DNA of 64,000 nucleotides. Source: Parvibaculum sp035325945. GTDB taxonomy: Bacteria > Pseudomonadota > Alphaproteobacteria > Parvibaculales > Parvibaculaceae. Below, one piece after another: positions 1 to 9,064 of the stretch (position 1 is the stretch's first letter; every line of letters starts with the position of its first letter). The position numbers were made by a program, and so were the translations under genes. The DNA is taken from NCBI RefSeq assembly GCF_035325945.1, contig NZ_DAOKYX010000005.1, positions 1-64,000 on the forward strand, in the 5' to 3' direction. The notes under the pieces are model-generated. The model had not been told where the DNA came from. It saw nothing but the letters and a program-made list of their open reading frames with translations, and searched no databases.

Positions 1-15
1 AATCCAGCCGATCGC

Positions 16-2541
16 ATGAAACAGAAGGAACTCAGACTCGCGCTCGTTTGCTATGGCGGCGTATCGCTCGCCGTCTATATGCATGGCGTCTCGAAAGAGA
101 TCCTGAAGCTCGTGCGCGCCTCGCGCGTCTATCACGGCGAGCCCGATCCGCGCCGGCGCGAGACGGCCTCCTTCGCGGAACTCGACACCTCGATCTGTCA
201 CGAATGCGACACCGAGGAGATCTATTTCGAGCTTCTGCGCGCCATGGGCAAGACGCTCGACCTCATCGTCTTCGTGGACACGGTCGCCGGCGCCTCGGCG
301 GGCGGCATCAACGGAGTTCTCCTCGCTCGCGCGCTGGCGCACGATCTGCCGCTCGACGCGCATCGCAAGATGTGGCTCGAACAGGCCGATATTCTGGCGC
401 TGATGGACGAGGAGCACCTTGCCGGCAAATGGAGCAAGCCGTTCATGCGGCCGCTCTTCTGGGCGCTCAACAATCGCTGGCTCTCCCAGTTCGCGCCCGA
501 TGCCGAGATGCGGCAGAAGCTGCTCATCTTCACGCGCTCGCGCTGGTTCAATCCGCCCTTCTCCGGCGACATTCTGACCAACATGCTGCTCGATGCCTGC
601 GCCGCCATGGAAAAGGACGCGCGGCCGGGCGCATCGCTGCTGCCGCTCGGGCAGAAGCTCGAACTCATCGTGTCGGTGACGGATTTCTACGGCTACAGCC
701 AGAACATTCCGCTCCACGATCCGCCCTCGATCACCGAGCGCGAACATCGCCACGTCTTCAAGTTCTCCTACAGGCAACACCCGAGCGGCCGCACCGAAAC
801 GCATTTCGATGACGGGCATGTTCCGGGCCTCGTCTTCGCGGCGCGCGCGACATCGGCCTTTCCGGGCGCGTTTCCTCCGGCCGAGATCGGCGAGATCGAC
901 CGCGTGCTGGCGGCGCGCGGCGAAAACTGGTTCGCGCGCGACGATTTCATCGAGCGGAACTTCAAGCCGCTGATCGGGGCCGGCGCCGATCCGCTCAAGA
1001 CGTCCTTCATCGACGGCAGCGTCCTCAACAACAAGCCGTTCGGCGAGGCCATCGCCTCCATACGCGGGCGGCCGGCCTATCGCGAGGTCGACCGCCGCAT
1101 CGTCTATATCGACCCCGATCCCGAGGGCGGCCACCTCGAAGGCGGCGGCATGCCGCCCGGCTTCTTTCACACCATACGCGGCGCGCTCTCCGACATTCCT
1201 CGCAACCAGCCCGTGCGCGACGAACTCGAAGCCGCACACCAACTTTCCGAGCGCATCCGCCGCTATCGCCAGATCGTGGCGGCGACGCGCCCGCATGTCG
1301 CGATGCGCATCCGCGATCTCCTTGGCGAGATGCCGCAGATCGCGCCGGGCCCGCGCACCATCGCGCGCTGGCGCGACGAAGCGAACACGCGCGCCGCCGT
1401 CGAGGCGGGCTATGCCTATGACGGCTACATCCAGTTGAAGGTCCGTTCGGTTCTCGACGGGCTTGCCGAACTCATCGCGGAGGCGAGCGGGCTGGTGCTC
1501 CAGCCGGACGAGCGGCTCGCCCTCAACCGCGCCATCGAGGACTGGGCGCGCGCGAACGAGATATTCCCCGTGCGCTGGACCGGAAACGGCAGCGAGGCCG
1601 CGCCGAGCCTTGCGGCGACGTCCTGGGTGCGCTTCCTGCGCGACTTCGATCTCAGCTACCGTGTCCGGCGGATGCGCTTCGTCATCCGCAGGCTCAACGA
1701 ACTCTATGGCGAATATGGCGACAAGACGGACCATACGAGCGCGCTCGACGAGTTCAAGACGAGCCTCTACGAATGTCTCGAACTGCTGAGCGGCAGACCG
1801 GCGCAGCGCATCGGCACGCCCGAGATCGTCGCGCTCTGCAAGGAGGTCGTCGCCAGCGGCGCGCCGACCGCGGCCGACATCGGCAAGCTCGTGGACTGCA
1901 TCGGGCCGAAGCTCGATCTCGTCGGCGCCGATCATGTGATCGACCAGACCTTCGCGGTCATATCGGGGATCTATCTTTCCTACGAAGCGCGCTTCGAGCT
2001 GTTGCAGGCCTTTGTCGGCTTCGCCTTTTTCGATGTGCTCACCCTGCCCCTCAACAAGTGGAACGATCTCGACGATGTCGACACGGTGCAGGTCGATCGC
2101 ATCAGCCCGGAAGATGCCAAGGCGATCCGCCAGGGCGGCGCGCGCGCGACGCTGATGGGGCGCGATCTCGGCCACTTCGCGGCTTTCTTCAGCCGCAGGG
2201 CGCGGGAAAACGACTATCTCTGGGGCAGGCTCCACGCCGCCGACAGGCTGGTGGACATTGTGGCGAGCGCGGGCCCTGCGGCCATCGCCGCATCGGGCAT
2301 CGACCTCGACAATCTCAAGGCGCGGCTCTTCCGCTCCATCCTCCGCGCGGAGAAGCAGCATCTCGGCGCGGTGCCCGATCTCATCCGCGACATCGAGCGC
2401 GAAATCGCCACGCGGTTCAACATCGACATGGATCCCGGCGAAATGCCCAAGGCCGCGTCCGCGCCGTCAGCCGCACCGGCCAAGGGTGATACGTCTACGG
2501 ACGAAGAGATCGCGGCAGAACCACGCACAAGCACGAGCTGA
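16..2541 (+). CDS. patatin-like phospholipase (DUF3376-type, 841 aa)
   Basis: Likely an acyl hydrolase acting on phospholipids or other acyl esters with a Ser-Asp dyad. The N-terminal third is a patatin domain. An oxyanion-type glycine stretch (CYGGVSLAVY) lies near residues 12-21, the nucleophile elbow GASAGG puts Ser at about 94, and the catalytic Asp is in FIDGS at about residue 333. The remaining ~500 residues are helical and match the long C-terminal extension of bacterial patatin/DUF3376 proteins, so 841 aa is not a fusion artefact. There is no signal peptide. The start is only 15 bases from the window edge, so its ribosome site and operon partners cannot be judged. It converges on the lipoprotein hydrolase at 2555, with 13 bases between stops. 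The exact substrate is unknown. Confidence 0.9.
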   Translation: MKQKELRLALVCYGGVSLAVYMHGVSKEILKLVRASRVYHGEPDPRRRETASFAELDTSICHECDTEEIYFELLRAMGKTLDLIVFVDTVAGASAGGINGVLLARALAHDLPLDAHRKMWLEQADILALMDEEHLAGKWSKPFMRPLFWALNNRWLSQFAPDAEMRQKLLIFTRSRWFNPPFSGDILTNMLLDACAAMEKDARPGASLLPLGQKLELIVSVTDFYGYSQNIPLHDPPSITEREHRHVFKFSYRQHPSGRTETHFDDGHVPGLVFAARATSAFPGAFPPAEIGEIDRVLAARGENWFARDDFIERNFKPLIGAGADPLKTSFIDGSVLNNKPFGEAIASIRGRPAYREVDRRIVYIDPDPEGGHLEGGGMPPGFFHTIRGALSDIPRNQPVRDELEAAHQLSERIRRYRQIVAATRPHVAMRIRDLLGEMPQIAPGPRTIARWRDEANTRAAVEAGYAYDGYIQLKVRSVLDGLAELIAEASGLVLQPDERLALNRAIEDWARANEIFPVRWTGNGSEAAPSLAATSWVRFLRDFDLSYRVRRMRFVIRRLNELYGEYGDKTDHTSALDEFKTSLYECLELLSGRPAQRIGTPEIVALCKEVVASGAPTAADIGKLVDCIGPKLDLVGADHVIDQTFAVISGIYLSYEARFELLQAFVGFAFFDVLTLPLNKWNDLDDVDTVQVDRISPEDAKAIRQGGARATLMGRDLGHFAAFFSRRARENDYLWGRLHAADRLVDIVASAGPAAIAASGIDLDNLKARLFRSILRAEKQHLGAVPDLIRDIEREIATRFNIDMDPGEMPKAASAPSAAPAKGDTSTDEEIAAEPRTSTS

Positions 2542-2554
2542 GGCGACGGGCGCC

Positions 2555-3553
2555 CTACCGCGCCGCCGCCATGCTCGCGCAGGGTTTCAGATCCTCAGCG
2601 CCCGAAGGCAGGGGCGTGCGCGGATCGGAAAGCCATGAGGCAATGTCCTTCCACACGGACTTGCGCTCCAGATCGCGCAGCAGCATGTGATAGCCGTTCG
2701 GATAGCAGGCCGCCGTGACATCGACGCCTGCTCTTCGCATATCGGCAAGGGCTTCTGCGACCGGCGGCTGCGGCACGATCTCGTCATGCGCGCCATAGAG
2801 AAGAAGCACGGGCACATCGATCCGCCCCGCCGAGATGGCGGCCGCGTCCATCAGATTGACGAGGCCATAGATCGTGCCGATCTGCGTTTCCTTGATGACG
2901 AGTGGATCGCGGCCGAGCGCGCGCAGCATCTCCACATTGTCGGAGGCGCGGAAGCCGAGGCCACGGCCGCTGACCGTCGCGCCGGGCGCAAGATGCGCGC
3001 CCGTCCACAAGGCCACCTCATAGAAGGAATTCATCGAGCGCCAGCCCCAGACCGCGGGCGCGGCAAGGATGACGCCATCGACGCGCGGCGGATCTGGAAG
3101 CGAGAAGGCGCGCATGACGACGCCGCCGCCCATGCTCTCGCCGAGGAGATAGACCGGCAGGCCGGGATGCTCGGCCCGCACCAGCGCGACCACAGCGCCG
3201 AGATCGTCCGCCATGCGCGTATCTCCCGCCCAGAGCCCGCGCCCCGGCGCCTCGCCGAAGCCGCGCTGATCGAAGGCGTAGACCGTGACGCCATGATCGG
3301 CGAACCACTGCCCCGGCATGTCGAAGGCGTTGGAATAATCGTTGAAGCCATGCACGCCGATGATGACGGCACGCGGCGCCGCCGCCTGCCAGACCCGCAG
3401 CGGCAGCCGCGCGCCATCGGAGGTGACGACGCTCCGGCCTTCGATCCTTGGCGCGAAGGCCGGATCGCCCGTCGCCATCAGCCGCGGCGCGCAGCCGATA
3501 TTGACCATCGCGACAAGAGCGGCGCCGAGCGCGAGGCGCAGCAGACGTCTCAT
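2555..3553 (-). CDS. alpha/beta hydrolase lipoprotein (monoacylglycerol lipase / lysophospholipase-like)
   Basis: Serine hydrolase of the lysophospholipase/monoglyceride-lipase type. The first 20 residues are a hydrophobic signal ending in a lipobox-like VNIGC, so Cys21 is probably lipidated and the enzyme anchored in the envelope. The oxyanion region is GVHGFNDY (about 66-73), the nucleophile elbow is GESMGGG (Ser about 140), and the acid/base residues lie in YGAHDEIV and NGYHML near the C-terminus. The length (332 aa) suits the family. Its ATG overlaps the stop of the glycosylase-family gene upstream (tca/cat at 3550-3553), so it is the last gene of a translationally coupled three-gene unit that begins with an acyl-CoA dehydrogenase. 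A role in acyl-glycerol or lysolipid turnover is inferred. Confidence 0.88.
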   Translation of the reverse strand: MRRLLRLALGAALVAMVNIGCAPRLMATGDPAFAPRIEGRSVVTSDGARLPLRVWQAAAPRAVIIGVHGFNDYSNAFDMPGQWFADHGVTVYAFDQRGFGEAPGRGLWAGDTRMADDLGAVVALVRAEHPGLPVYLLGESMGGGVVMRAFSLPDPPRVDGVILAAPAVWGWRSMNSFYEVALWTGAHLAPGATVSGRGLGFRASDNVEMLRALGRDPLVIKETQIGTIYGLVNLMDAAAISAGRIDVPVLLLYGAHDEIVPQPPVAEALADMRRAGVDVTAACYPNGYHMLLRDLERKSVWKDIASWLSDPRTPLPSGAEDLKPCASMAAAR

Positions 3554-4188
3554 TTTCCAGGTCCCATCAAACGGCGAACCTCGCGGCGCAGATAAGGCAG
3601 CACTTCATCCTCGAACCACGGGTTCTTTTTGATCCATGCGTTATTACGCCATGAAGGATGTGGCAGCGGTATGGCACGCGGCGCATATTCGCGCCATGAG
3701 GCGACCGTCTCGGTGAGGCTTGCCTTGCGCGCAGGCCCCAGATGCCAGCCTTGCGCATATTGGCCGACAAGGATCGTCAGTTCGATCCGCGGCAGTTCGG
3801 CAAAAAGCGGCTGGCGCCAGCGGGCCGCGCATTCCCGCCTCGGAGGAAGATCGCCGCCCTTGGCGTCCAGCCCCGGAAAGCAGAAGCCCATGGGCAGTAT
3901 GGCGATCTTCTCGGGGTCGTAGAATTCTTCCGGCGTCACGCCCATCCATTCGCGCAGGCGGTCGCCGCTCGGGTCGGTGAAGGGGCGGCCGGATGCATGG
4001 ACCCGCGTTCCCGGCGCCTGTCCGGCAAGGCAGATCCGCGCTTCGGACGATACCTGCAGGACAGGCCGCGGTTCGTGCGGCAGCGGCCTGCCCTTCGGCT
4101 CATCGATGCAGATGCGGCAGGCGCGGATATCCGCGACCAGCCGCTCGAGTGGCGCAACGCGCGAATGAGATGGCCGCTTATCCGACAT
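3550..4188 (-). CDS. uracil-DNA glycosylase family protein
   Basis: Member of the uracil-DNA glycosylase superfamily (212 aa), which excises deaminated bases from DNA. The family's first active-site motif appears as GQAPGTRVHASGRPF (about residues 55-69) and the second as PLPHPSWRN near residue 176. IAILPMGFCFPG and LVGQYAQGWHL are typical of this subfamily. An N-terminal Cys pair (ACRIC) is present, but the full four-cysteine pattern of the iron-sulfur family 4 enzymes is not obvious. The gene overlaps the upstream acyl-CoA dehydrogenase by 11 bases and the downstream hydrolase by 4, so it is embedded in a lipid-type operon without an evident functional link. Glycosylase activity is inferred from motifs. 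Confidence 0.88.
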   Translation of the reverse strand: MSDKRPSHSRVAPLERLVADIRACRICIDEPKGRPLPHEPRPVLQVSSEARICLAGQAPGTRVHASGRPFTDPSGDRLREWMGVTPEEFYDPEKIAILPMGFCFPGLDAKGGDLPPRRECAARWRQPLFAELPRIELTILVGQYAQGWHLGPARKASLTETVASWREYAPRAIPLPHPSWRNNAWIKKNPWFEDEVLPYLRREVRRLMGPGK

Positions 4189-5329
4189 CCTTCAGCATGT
4201 TCCGGGCGATGATGACCTGCTGCACCTGGCTCGTGCCTTCATAGATGCGGAAGATACGCACATCGCGATAGAAACGCTCGATACCATAATCGGCGACATA
4301 GCCTGCGCCGCCGTGAATCTGCACGGCGCGATCGGCGATGCGGCCCACGGCTTCCGAGCAGAAGAGCTTGGCGCAGGAGCTTTCGGTCGCCACGTCCTCG
4401 CCCGCGTCGCGGCGGCGCGCGGCGTCGAGCACCATGCAGCGGCCAGCATAGGCTTCCATCTTGGAATCGGCGAGCATCGCCTGAACGAGCTGAAGATTGC
4501 CGATGGGCGCGCCGAACTGCTTGCGCTCCGCGGCGTAGCGGGTCGAGTCCTCGACGAGCCTGTCCGCGACGCCGACGCAGACGGCGGAAATGTGAAGCCG
4601 CCCGCGCTCCAGCACCTGCATGGCGGTGACGAAGCCCCTGCCCTCCTTGTCGCCGAGCAGGCAGTCGGCCGGGATGCGGGCATTGTCGAAGATCACGTCG
4701 CAGATATGCGCGCCCTGCTGGCCCATCTTCTTCTCGGGCTTGCCGATGGTGATGCCCGGAATGTCGCGCGGCACGACAAAGGCCGAAACGCCCTTGGCGC
4801 CCGGCGTCTTCGGATCGGTGCGCGCCATGAGCGTGAAGGCATGCGCCTTGTTCGCATTGGTGATGTAGCGCTTGGTGCCGTTGACGATGTAGTGGTCGCC
4901 GTCGCGGATCGCGGTGGTGCGAAGCGAGGCGGCGTCGGACCCTGCCTCGGGCTCCGTCAGCGCGAAGCTGATGATGACCTCGCCGCTGGCGATCTTCGGC
5001 AGCCAATAGGCTTTCTGGTCGTCGCGGCCATGCATGACGATGCCCTGGCTGCCGATGCCTACATTGGTACCGAAGACGGAGCGGAATGCGGGCGATGTGC
5101 GGCCCATTTCAAACATGAGGAGGCATTCCTCCTCCATGCTGAGGCCGAGGCCGCCATATTCGACCGGAACGGAAATGCCGAAAAGGCCGAGTTCCTTCAT
5201 CTCCTCGATGACATCGTCGGGCACGGCATCGTTTTCGGAAACCTTGTCCTCGATTGGCCGCAGCCGCTCGTCGACAAACCGCCGCACGGAAGAGATCAAC
5301 TGCTCGCGAGTTTCGGCATCGAGGGCCAT
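4178..5329 (-). CDS. acyl-CoA dehydrogenase (single-subunit, MCAD/SCAD type)
   Basis: FAD-dependent acyl-CoA dehydrogenase that introduces the trans-2 double bond in acyl-CoAs and passes electrons to ETF. The N-terminal helical domain, the beta domain signature (FALTEPEAGSD, about 142-152) and the C-terminal helical domain with QIHGGAGYVADYGIERFYRD are all present. The catalytic base is visible as Glu in YEGTSQ (Glu about 364), so this protein looks competent on its own, unlike several paralogues in the window. Length (383 aa) is normal. It is the first gene of a three-gene reverse-strand unit with the glycosylase-family gene and lipoprotein hydrolase. Chain-length preference cannot be read from the sequence. 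Confidence 0.93.
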   Translation of the reverse strand: MALDAETREQLISSVRRFVDERLRPIEDKVSENDAVPDDVIEEMKELGLFGISVPVEYGGLGLSMEEECLLMFEMGRTSPAFRSVFGTNVGIGSQGIVMHGRDDQKAYWLPKIASGEVIISFALTEPEAGSDAASLRTTAIRDGDHYIVNGTKRYITNANKAHAFTLMARTDPKTPGAKGVSAFVVPRDIPGITIGKPEKKMGQQGAHICDVIFDNARIPADCLLGDKEGRGFVTAMQVLERGRLHISAVCVGVADRLVEDSTRYAAERKQFGAPIGNLQLVQAMLADSKMEAYAGRCMVLDAARRRDAGEDVATESSCAKLFCSEAVGRIADRAVQIHGGAGYVADYGIERFYRDVRIFRIYEGTSQVQQVIIARNMLKDVG

Positions 5330-5422
5330 GTCAGCTCCGTCTTTTCGTGAAATATCGGGACGGAGCGGAATTTAGCCGGAGGGAGGCCGGGAGGCAAAGC
5401 CTCAGCTACGGGGCGAGTTGCC

Positions 5423-6034
5423 TCAGATCGTCGAAATTTCCGTGCGAAGCCGTTCCAGGGCGGAAACCGACGTGTAGGCGGTGGCGCCGAAAATGCGGTC
5501 GGTCCGCTCGCCATCCATCGAAAGCGGCAGATAGACGGCCTCGAAGTTCATGAATCCGCGCCCGGCGAACTCCATGCTTCCACCCGCGCCGACCGGCCGC
5601 CGGGCAAGCGCGACCCATTTGTAGAACTCGAAGAGCATCGATCCGAAAAAGGGCCTGACTTCATCCAGCGAAGTAACGGTCCGGCCGCGAAAATTGCCGC
5701 CATTCGCCTGAATGGTCTCCTCGCCCATCAGCCGATAGGTGATTTCAAACGGATCGTAGGCGATCTTGAGAACGATGATGTTCGGCAGCAGAGCAGGAAA
5801 TTCGACCGGGTCCATTTCGTCCGGCCGCGGCATGAGCCTGTCGCCACGCTTCCTCGTCCAGTAATCGAGCATGGCAATCGGGACCGTTTCGCGCAGATCC
5901 CTGAGCCGGCGAAACCCGGCCTTCTCCGCGCCCGCGCCTGCGATCAGTTGAAGGTCCGCGCCCATATTCTCACGCTCGAAACAATGCAACATCACCGCAT
6001 GATGAAGGAAACTCATTGCGAACCGCTTAACCAT
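5423..6034 (-). CDS. PAS_5 family protein (PAS-like sensory or ligand-binding domain)
   Basis: A 203-residue protein made of one PAS_5-type domain, a family common in alphaproteobacteria and mostly of unknown role. Typical stretches are a YWTRKRGDRLMPRP segment early in the domain, then LPNIIVLKI, FEITYRLMGEE, and a C-terminal strand with YLPLSMDG. There is no signal peptide, membrane segment or attached output domain, so it may bind a ligand or partner protein rather than signal directly. The annotated ATG at 6034 gives a rather hydrophobic leader (MVKRFAMSFLHH). Internal ATGs at 6016, 5992 and 5965 are alternatives, and 5965 would place the start nearer the conserved domain. It is divergent from the thioesterase gene. 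Confidence 0.78.
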   Translation of the reverse strand: MVKRFAMSFLHHAVMLHCFERENMGADLQLIAGAGAEKAGFRRLRDLRETVPIAMLDYWTRKRGDRLMPRPDEMDPVEFPALLPNIIVLKIAYDPFEITYRLMGEETIQANGGNFRGRTVTSLDEVRPFFGSMLFEFYKWVALARRPVGAGGSMEFAGRGFMNFEAVYLPLSMDGERTDRIFGATAYTSVSALERLRTEISTI

Positions 6035-6131
6035 TGCCGCTGCGGCAGCGTGGCGCGGCGAGCGCGCCTCGGTGCAAATCGAAAGTTTCGGAATGCCGCC
6101 AATTCCTGCTACAAGCCCGGCAAATCAATTC

Positions 6132-6584
6132 ATGAGACAGGCTGGTGTAATGGGTAAGATTCCGGGCGAAAGACTGGCGGGCTATCAGAGCTGGGATGGC
6201 ACCGATCCGTTCGAGGATCACGCGGGTCCGTTCTTCTTCAAGAGAACGGAAACGGGCGAAGTCATCTGCGCCTTCGAGGCAACGCCGACGCATTGCAATG
6301 GTGGCGGGTTCCTTCATGGCGGCGCGCTGATGACGTTTGCGGATTTCTCGCTGTTCGCCATCGGCAGCGATGTCCTCGAGGGGCCGTCGGTCACGGTCTC
6401 CTTCAATGCGGAGTTTACGGCGGCGGGCCGCGCGGGCACCATCGTCGAAGCGCGCGGCGAGGTGGTGCAGAATACGGGAAGCATGGTCTTTCTGCGCGGG
6501 CAGGTCTATTCCCGCGAGGAGGAAGGCGAACGCATTCTCCTCAACTTCAGCGGCATCGTGAAGCGCGTGAAGCGCAAGCCCTGA
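6132..6584 (+). CDS. PaaI-like hotdog-fold thioesterase
   Basis: Small hotdog-fold protein, probably hydrolysing acyl-CoA thioesters. The family signature is visible as NGGGFLHGGALMTFADFSLF, where the HGG turn and the following acidic residue on the long hotdog helix form the active site. A further strand carries SVTVSFNAEFTAAG. The open frame extends up to a GTG at 6072, but ATG codons at 6132 (MRQAGVMGK) or 6150 (MGKIPGER) fit the usual ~140-150 aa length better; 6132 is used here. It lies 25 bases before the luciferase-like oxidoreductase on the same strand, so the two are probably co-transcribed. The substrate is unknown; the lipid-rich neighbourhood suggests an acyl-CoA. Confidence 0.85.
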   Translation: MRQAGVMGKIPGERLAGYQSWDGTDPFEDHAGPFFFKRTETGEVICAFEATPTHCNGGGFLHGGALMTFADFSLFAIGSDVLEGPSVTVSFNAEFTAAGRAGTIVEARGEVVQNTGSMVFLRGQVYSREEEGERILLNFSGIVKRVKRKP

Positions 6585-6609
6585 GGGCGGCTCAAGGGAG
6601 TTCCGGCGC

Positions 6610-7641
6610 ATGGTGACACTGAGCATTCTCGACCAGTCGCCGATCCGGCGGGGCGGAAGCGCGGCGGAGGCGCTCGCCAATACGCTCGATCTCGCTGTCC
6701 ATGCAGAGCGGCTCGGCTATAGCCGCTACTGGCTCGCCGAGCACCACAACACGAACTCCTTTGCCGGCTCCGCGCCCGAACTGATGATCGCCGCGGTCGC
6801 CGCGCGGACGAGCCGCATTCGCGTCGGCTCGGCGGGCGTGATGCTGCCGCATTACAGCTCGCTCAAGGTGGCCGAGCTTTTCAGGCTGCTGGAAACGCTC
6901 CATCCCGGCCGTATCGATCTCGGCGTCGGCCGCGCGCCGGGCGCCGACCAGCGGACGGTGCGCGCCTTGCAGCCGGGGCCGCAGGCCTATGGCATCGAGG
7001 TCTTTCCGCAGCAGGTGGAACTCCTCATCCAGTTTCTGGAAGATTCGACCGGGCTCTCGGGCGAGGCCGGCGGCTTTCCCGACAGCCATCCCTATGTCGG
7101 CATCCACGCGACGCCGCGCGGGCCCGGCATGCCGGAACTCTGGATGCTCGGCTCGGGCGGCGACGGCGCCGTTCATGCCGCGCAGTTCGGCATGTCCTAC
7201 TGTTTCGCGCATTTCATCAATCAGGATGCTGGCACGGCTCCGCTCGATCTCTACCGGCGGCACTTCAGGCCGTCCCATCATCTCTCGTCGCCTCGCGGCG
7301 CGATCGGCGTTTCGGTGACGGTCGCCGAAACGGAAGAAGAAGCGCGCAGAATTTCCGCCTCGCGCAATCTCTGGGTGCTGCATCTCCTGCAAAACCGCGC
7401 AGGCGCCTTCCCGTCCGTCGAGGATGCGCTCGCCTATCCCTATACGGAGGAAGAGAAGGTCATGCTCCGCGCCGTCGAGCGGCGCGGCATCACCGGCACG
7501 CCCGAGCAGGTACGCGGCCGCCTCCTTCGCATGGGCGAGGAATATGGCGTCGACGACTTCGTCATCCTGACGATCACCTACGACCACAAGGATCGCGTGC
7601 GCTCCTACGAGCTTCTCGCGGAAGCCTTCGGCCTTGCCTAG
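6610..7641 (+). CDS. LLM-class (luciferase-like) flavin-dependent oxidoreductase
   Basis: Bacterial luciferase-family TIM-barrel flavoprotein of 343 aa, likely an FMN-dependent monooxygenase or reductase. Evidence: the N-terminal strand VTLSILDQSPIRRGGSA, the YWLAEHHNT segment typical of the MsnO8-like LLM subgroup, VGSAGVMLPHYSSLKVAE, and DLGVGRAPGAD. The C-terminal GTPEQVRGRL segment is also family-typical. A ribosome site (aagggag) lies about 11 bases upstream of the ATG. It follows the thioesterase and converges on the MFS transporter; the two genes share a palindromic CTAG so that each strand reads its own TAG stop. The substrate cannot be named from sequence. Confidence 0.9.
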   Translation: MVTLSILDQSPIRRGGSAAEALANTLDLAVHAERLGYSRYWLAEHHNTNSFAGSAPELMIAAVAARTSRIRVGSAGVMLPHYSSLKVAELFRLLETLHPGRIDLGVGRAPGADQRTVRALQPGPQAYGIEVFPQQVELLIQFLEDSTGLSGEAGGFPDSHPYVGIHATPRGPGMPELWMLGSGGDGAVHAAQFGMSYCFAHFINQDAGTAPLDLYRRHFRPSHHLSSPRGAIGVSVTVAETEEEARRISASRNLWVLHLLQNRAGAFPSVEDALAYPYTEEEKVMLRAVERRGITGTPEQVRGRLLRMGEEYGVDDFVILTITYDHKDRVRSYELLAEAFGLA

Positions 7642-9044
7642 TCCGCGGGCTTCACGGCGGCGCGGCGCGCCGTGCGCCGGTCGAGCGCCGCCCTGAGCCG
7701 CACCTGCCGTTCATGCGTGATCGGATAGTTCCAGATGATGATCGTCGAGACGATCCAGAGCGACAGCGGCACGAGGCAATAGAGCGATGTCAGCGTGAAG
7801 AGCGCCACGCCGCTATTGCTGCTCGACTGCGGATCGAAGCCGATCCAGGCGAGAACGGGCAGCGCGATGCCGACGCCCGCCGCCTCGAAGATCTTCCGCA
7901 CCATGGCGAGGAAGGCGAACATGAAGGCGGTGCGCTGCTCGCCGCTCTTCAGCGTGTCGAGATCGACGACATCGGCAAGGATCGACTGGCCGAGAATGGG
8001 CGCCGCGCCGATCGTCAGCCCCTGAATGATGGTGATGACGAGGAGCGCCGGAAAGACCGCTTCCGGATGCGTCGGCTCCACCCAGTAGATGATGACGGGC
8101 ACGAAGGCGAAGGCGAAGAGGCTCGCAAAGCCCGCCACGCCTATTCCCTTGTGCTTGCCGATGCGCCCGCCGACATTGACCCAGAAGGGCGAGCCCACGA
8201 CGCCCGCCGCGAAGAGCGCGAAGATCAGGATCGAGCTGTTCGCGCCGAGCCGTGCGACATGCTCGAAAAAGAGCACGGCGACGCCCGCATTGATGGAGCC
8301 TGCGAGCGAGCCGAGGATGACGGTGACAAGGACGATCCGCAGCGGTCCGTTGCGCATGGCGACGCGCATGCCCGAAACGAAGGAGATCGGCGTGCTGAGG
8401 CTCGCCGCGGGCTCGCGCACGGAGCGCAGCAGCACGATGAGACAGACCGGCAGCATGCCGGCCGTGAGCCAGCCGAGCGCCGCCATGGCGGGCCGCGACG
8501 CGGCGCTCGCCGATGTTCCAGCATCTCCCGCCTTGCTCGCCACGATGGGCACGGTGATGGCGACGAGAAGCCCGATCAGCAGGAAGATCTGGCGGCTGCC
8601 GGTGATGCGGTTGCGCTCGTGATAGTCGTCGGAAAGCTCGGCGCCCCAGGCGCCATAGGGAATCTCGATCAGCGTGTATCCGAGATAGATCGCCGAAATC
8701 CAGAACAGGAGATAGAGGTTCGTCACCCCGCCCTGCGGTACGAAGAGCATGACGGCCGAGATCATCATCACCAGTGAGCCGACCACCACCCAGGGCCGCC
8801 GCCGCCCCCAGCGCGTATGCGTACGGTCGCTCCAGCGGCCGACAAAGGGGTCGATGATGACGTCGCCGAGGCGCGCCAGCATGAGGATGATGCCGATATC
8901 CGCGAGGTTGAGCCCCAGCGTTCCCGAATAGAAAGGCGGAATATAGATCGCCAGCGGCAGCCCGATGACCGCCATGGGCACGACGAGTTGCCCATAGGCG
9001 AAAAGCTCCCACGTTCCGAGCCTGCGGCGCGCCGCGCTGACCAT
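7638..9044 (-). CDS. MFS transporter, GPH/MelB-type cation symporter
   Basis: Integral membrane transporter of 468 aa with about 12 predicted helices, resembling the glycoside-pentoside-hexuronide:cation symporter (MelB/MFS_2) branch. Characteristic stretches are DPFVGRWSDRTHTRWGRRRPW after helix 2 (the MFS loop 2-3 motif) and YGAWGAELSDDYHERNRI in the first half; the second half contains LAMVRKIFEAAGVG. In alphaproteobacteria such proteins often sit with lipid, steroid or terpenoid catabolism genes, so the substrate may not be a sugar. A 19-base inverted repeat (9065-9083) lies just upstream of the start, suggesting a repressor-controlled promoter. No regulator gene is adjacent. Confidence 0.9.
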   Translation of the reverse strand: MVSAARRRLGTWELFAYGQLVVPMAVIGLPLAIYIPPFYSGTLGLNLADIGIILMLARLGDVIIDPFVGRWSDRTHTRWGRRRPWVVVGSLVMMISAVMLFVPQGGVTNLYLLFWISAIYLGYTLIEIPYGAWGAELSDDYHERNRITGSRQIFLLIGLLVAITVPIVASKAGDAGTSASAASRPAMAALGWLTAGMLPVCLIVLLRSVREPAASLSTPISFVSGMRVAMRNGPLRIVLVTVILGSLAGSINAGVAVLFFEHVARLGANSSILIFALFAAGVVGSPFWVNVGGRIGKHKGIGVAGFASLFAFAFVPVIIYWVEPTHPEAVFPALLVITIIQGLTIGAAPILGQSILADVVDLDTLKSGEQRTAFMFAFLAMVRKIFEAAGVGIALPVLAWIGFDPQSSSNSGVALFTLTSLYCLVPLSLWIVSTIIIWNYPITHERQVRLRAALDRRTARRAAVKPAD

Positions 9045-9064
9045 TCCATCCCCCTCCCGGTAGT

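Noticed and set aside
2542..2554. Small GGCG/CGCC hairpin between convergent genes as a terminator
   Set aside because: Stem of four pairs and no T-run; too weak to call.
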